A stretch of DNA of 61,221 bases from SFEL01 sp963640685. GTDB taxonomy: Bacteria; Bacillota; Clostridia; Christensenellales; CAG-138. How positions within the stretch are numbered: the stretch's first letter is position 1; the number at the start of each line of letters is the position of its first letter. The notes below the pieces were generated by a model. It was not told where the DNA came from and did not search any database. It saw only the letters and a list, made by a program, of their open reading frames with translations. A program made the translations under genes and the position numbers. Below are positions 60,468 to 61,221 of the stretch, in pieces. The stretch spans positions 1 through 61,221 of the forward strand of contig CAVIAA010000007.1 in the NCBI GenBank assembly GCA_963640685.1, written 5' to 3'.

Positions 60468-60941
60468 ATGAAAAAGTTCATAGCTATTGCCGTCACCGTG
60501 TGCATGATGCTTGCGTTTACCGCCTGCATGCAGGAGGCGAAGAAGGAGGAGATGCCCAAGGAGGAGATGAAGGAAGAGAGCATGGAAAAGGATGAGATGG
60601 CAGACGATTCCATGCAAAAGGAAGAAAAGGATGAGATGACGGGCGAAGCCTGCATGTGCGGCGATGGCAGCAGGTGTATGGCAGAGGAAGCCTGTAAGGA
60701 CGGCTGCATGTGTATGAAAGACAGCATGTGCACCGATAAGTGCATGTGCGCAGAGGAGAACTGCATGAAGGACGGCATGTGTATGGACAAGTGCATGTGC
60801 GAAAAGAAGGAAATGGCACAGGAGCAGTCCATGGAGAGCGGCGAAACGAAGGAGGAAATGAAGGAAAGCATATTACCCGCCGAGGCAGCCTGCGGTATAT
60901 CCGGCATAGACGTCGCTCTGTCTTTCGGCTGCTGTGGTTAA
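60468..60941 (+). CDS. Cys/Met-rich repetitive lipoprotein, putative metal-binding
   Basis: 157 residues. Signal peptide with lipobox AFTAC; lipidation cysteine C20. The mature protein of 138 residues has 17 cysteines (including C20) and 20 methionines. Residues 21-60 are a Glu/Lys/Met repeat (KEEM, KDEM, MEKDEM). Residues 62-111 hold 13 cysteines in CMC and CMCM clusters (C62, C64, C70, C76, C80, C82, C88, C92, C94, C99, C105, C109, C111). C155 and C156 end the chain in FGCCG. Such composition suggests binding of a soft metal such as Cu or Zn outside the membrane, like a surface metallothionein. This is inference; I recognise no family. Good GAAGGAGAA Shine-Dalgarno. Confidence 0.75.
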   Translation: MKKFIAIAVTVCMMLAFTACMQEAKKEEMPKEEMKEESMEKDEMADDSMQKEEKDEMTGEACMCGDGSRCMAEEACKDGCMCMKDSMCTDKCMCAEENCMKDGMCMDKCMCEKKEMAQEQSMESGETKEEMKESILPAEAACGISGIDVALSFGCCG

Positions 60942-61140
60942 GTAAAGGGCGTATAAGGATGCTTTTGAAGACTTTGGCTCTGCCGCTGCTCACTTGGTTA
61001 ATGCGATTTATATTAGTACACGGCTGCGCTTAAAAAACTAAATTTAACGAAGAATTTATATGCCTTCTGGTAAAATCTGCTAAAGTGCGGTTTGTTGAAT
61101 GCCGCAGATAAAGAATTTACCGAAAGGACTTGACAGCGCC

Positions 61141-61221
<81 letters not shown>

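Noticed and set aside
60600..60830. CRISPR-like or satellite origin of the repeated pattern in the Cys/Met-rich gene
   Set aside because: The repetition is at the protein level with varied codons and no regular spacer, so it is a coding repeat.
60959..61033. 24-residue hydrophobic peptide (MLLKTLALPLL...)
   Set aside because: The AAGG touches the start codon and no terminator or conservation can be seen; too little to call a gene.

Overview
The window reads as chromosomal DNA of an anaerobic Firmicute of class Clostridia. Supporting marks are an IspH/ribosomal S1 fusion gene, RNase Y, a FtsK/SpoIIIE translocase, a GerMN lipoprotein, a YebC protein, a rubrerythrin/high-molecular-weight rubredoxin pair, a tandem glycine riboswitch, strong Shine-Dalgarno sites and near-consensus sigma-A promoters. 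Most genes spell isoleucine as ATA (18 of 19 in cmk). The genus cannot be named from sequence alone.

Layout. 1-2.3 kb: a 5'-truncated Fic gene, then decayed pieces of an IS21-type element and a large serine recombinase. 2.3-12.5 kb: a YkvI-like membrane protein (minus), then a plus-strand run of parE, parC, a tandem OB-fold SSB-like gene, rqcH, a GerMN lipoprotein, rdgB and yfcE. 12.6-17.4 kb (minus): a lipoprotein nitroreductase followed by a MacA/MacB-like export system and its ATPase. 17.5-26.1 kb (minus): a complete glycine-cleavage operon (gcvT-glyA fusion, gcvH, gcvPA, gcvPB, lplA, lpdA) behind a tandem glycine riboswitch with its own terminator. 26.3-31.8 kb (mostly minus): an FAD oxidoreductase, an ABC importer without a binding protein, a small Cys-rich membrane protein (plus), rpmB, a WG-repeat protein and a LysR regulator. 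32.1-48 kb (plus): a housekeeping run of udg, yebC, rpiR-type regulator, HI0933-type flavoprotein, cmk, plsC, ispH-rpsA, ftsK, rimO, pgsA, cinA, recA and rny. 48-54 kb: a dipeptidase, tRNA-Trp, rnhA, arcC, an aspartate-aminotransferase-like gene, an aspartate racemase and a dicarboxylate/amino acid symporter. 54.4-61.2 kb: an orphan HicB-like protein, a nitroreductase, a thioredoxin, a peroxide-defence cluster (rubrerythrin, flavin reductase-rubredoxin, QueD-like protein, PerR), DegV, a DUF1836 regulator, a Cys/Met-rich lipoprotein, and the first codons of a nucleotidyltransferase that run into a (GGCA)n tetranucleotide repeat at the window edge.

How the parts work together. The glycine operon carries every protein needed to strip CO2 and ammonia from glycine, to charge the H-protein with lipoate, and, through the fused SHMT-like domain, possibly to add the released methylene-THF to a second glycine to make serine. 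The riboswitch architecture predicts that glycine switches the operon on. The peroxide cluster joins an electron donor (flavoprotein-rubredoxin) to rubrerythrin. It carries two similar inverted repeats around the rubrerythrin promoter and a PerR-type regulator at its end, and its codon usage differs sharply from the surroundings.

The observations most worth pursuing are the GcvT-SHMT fusion, the Cys/Met-rich lipoprotein, the tetranucleotide repeat in a nucleotidyltransferase start, the lipoprotein nitroreductase encoded with an export pump, the internal promoter in ispH-rpsA, and the QueD-like protein that lacks the catalytic cysteine and carries a zinc ribbon.
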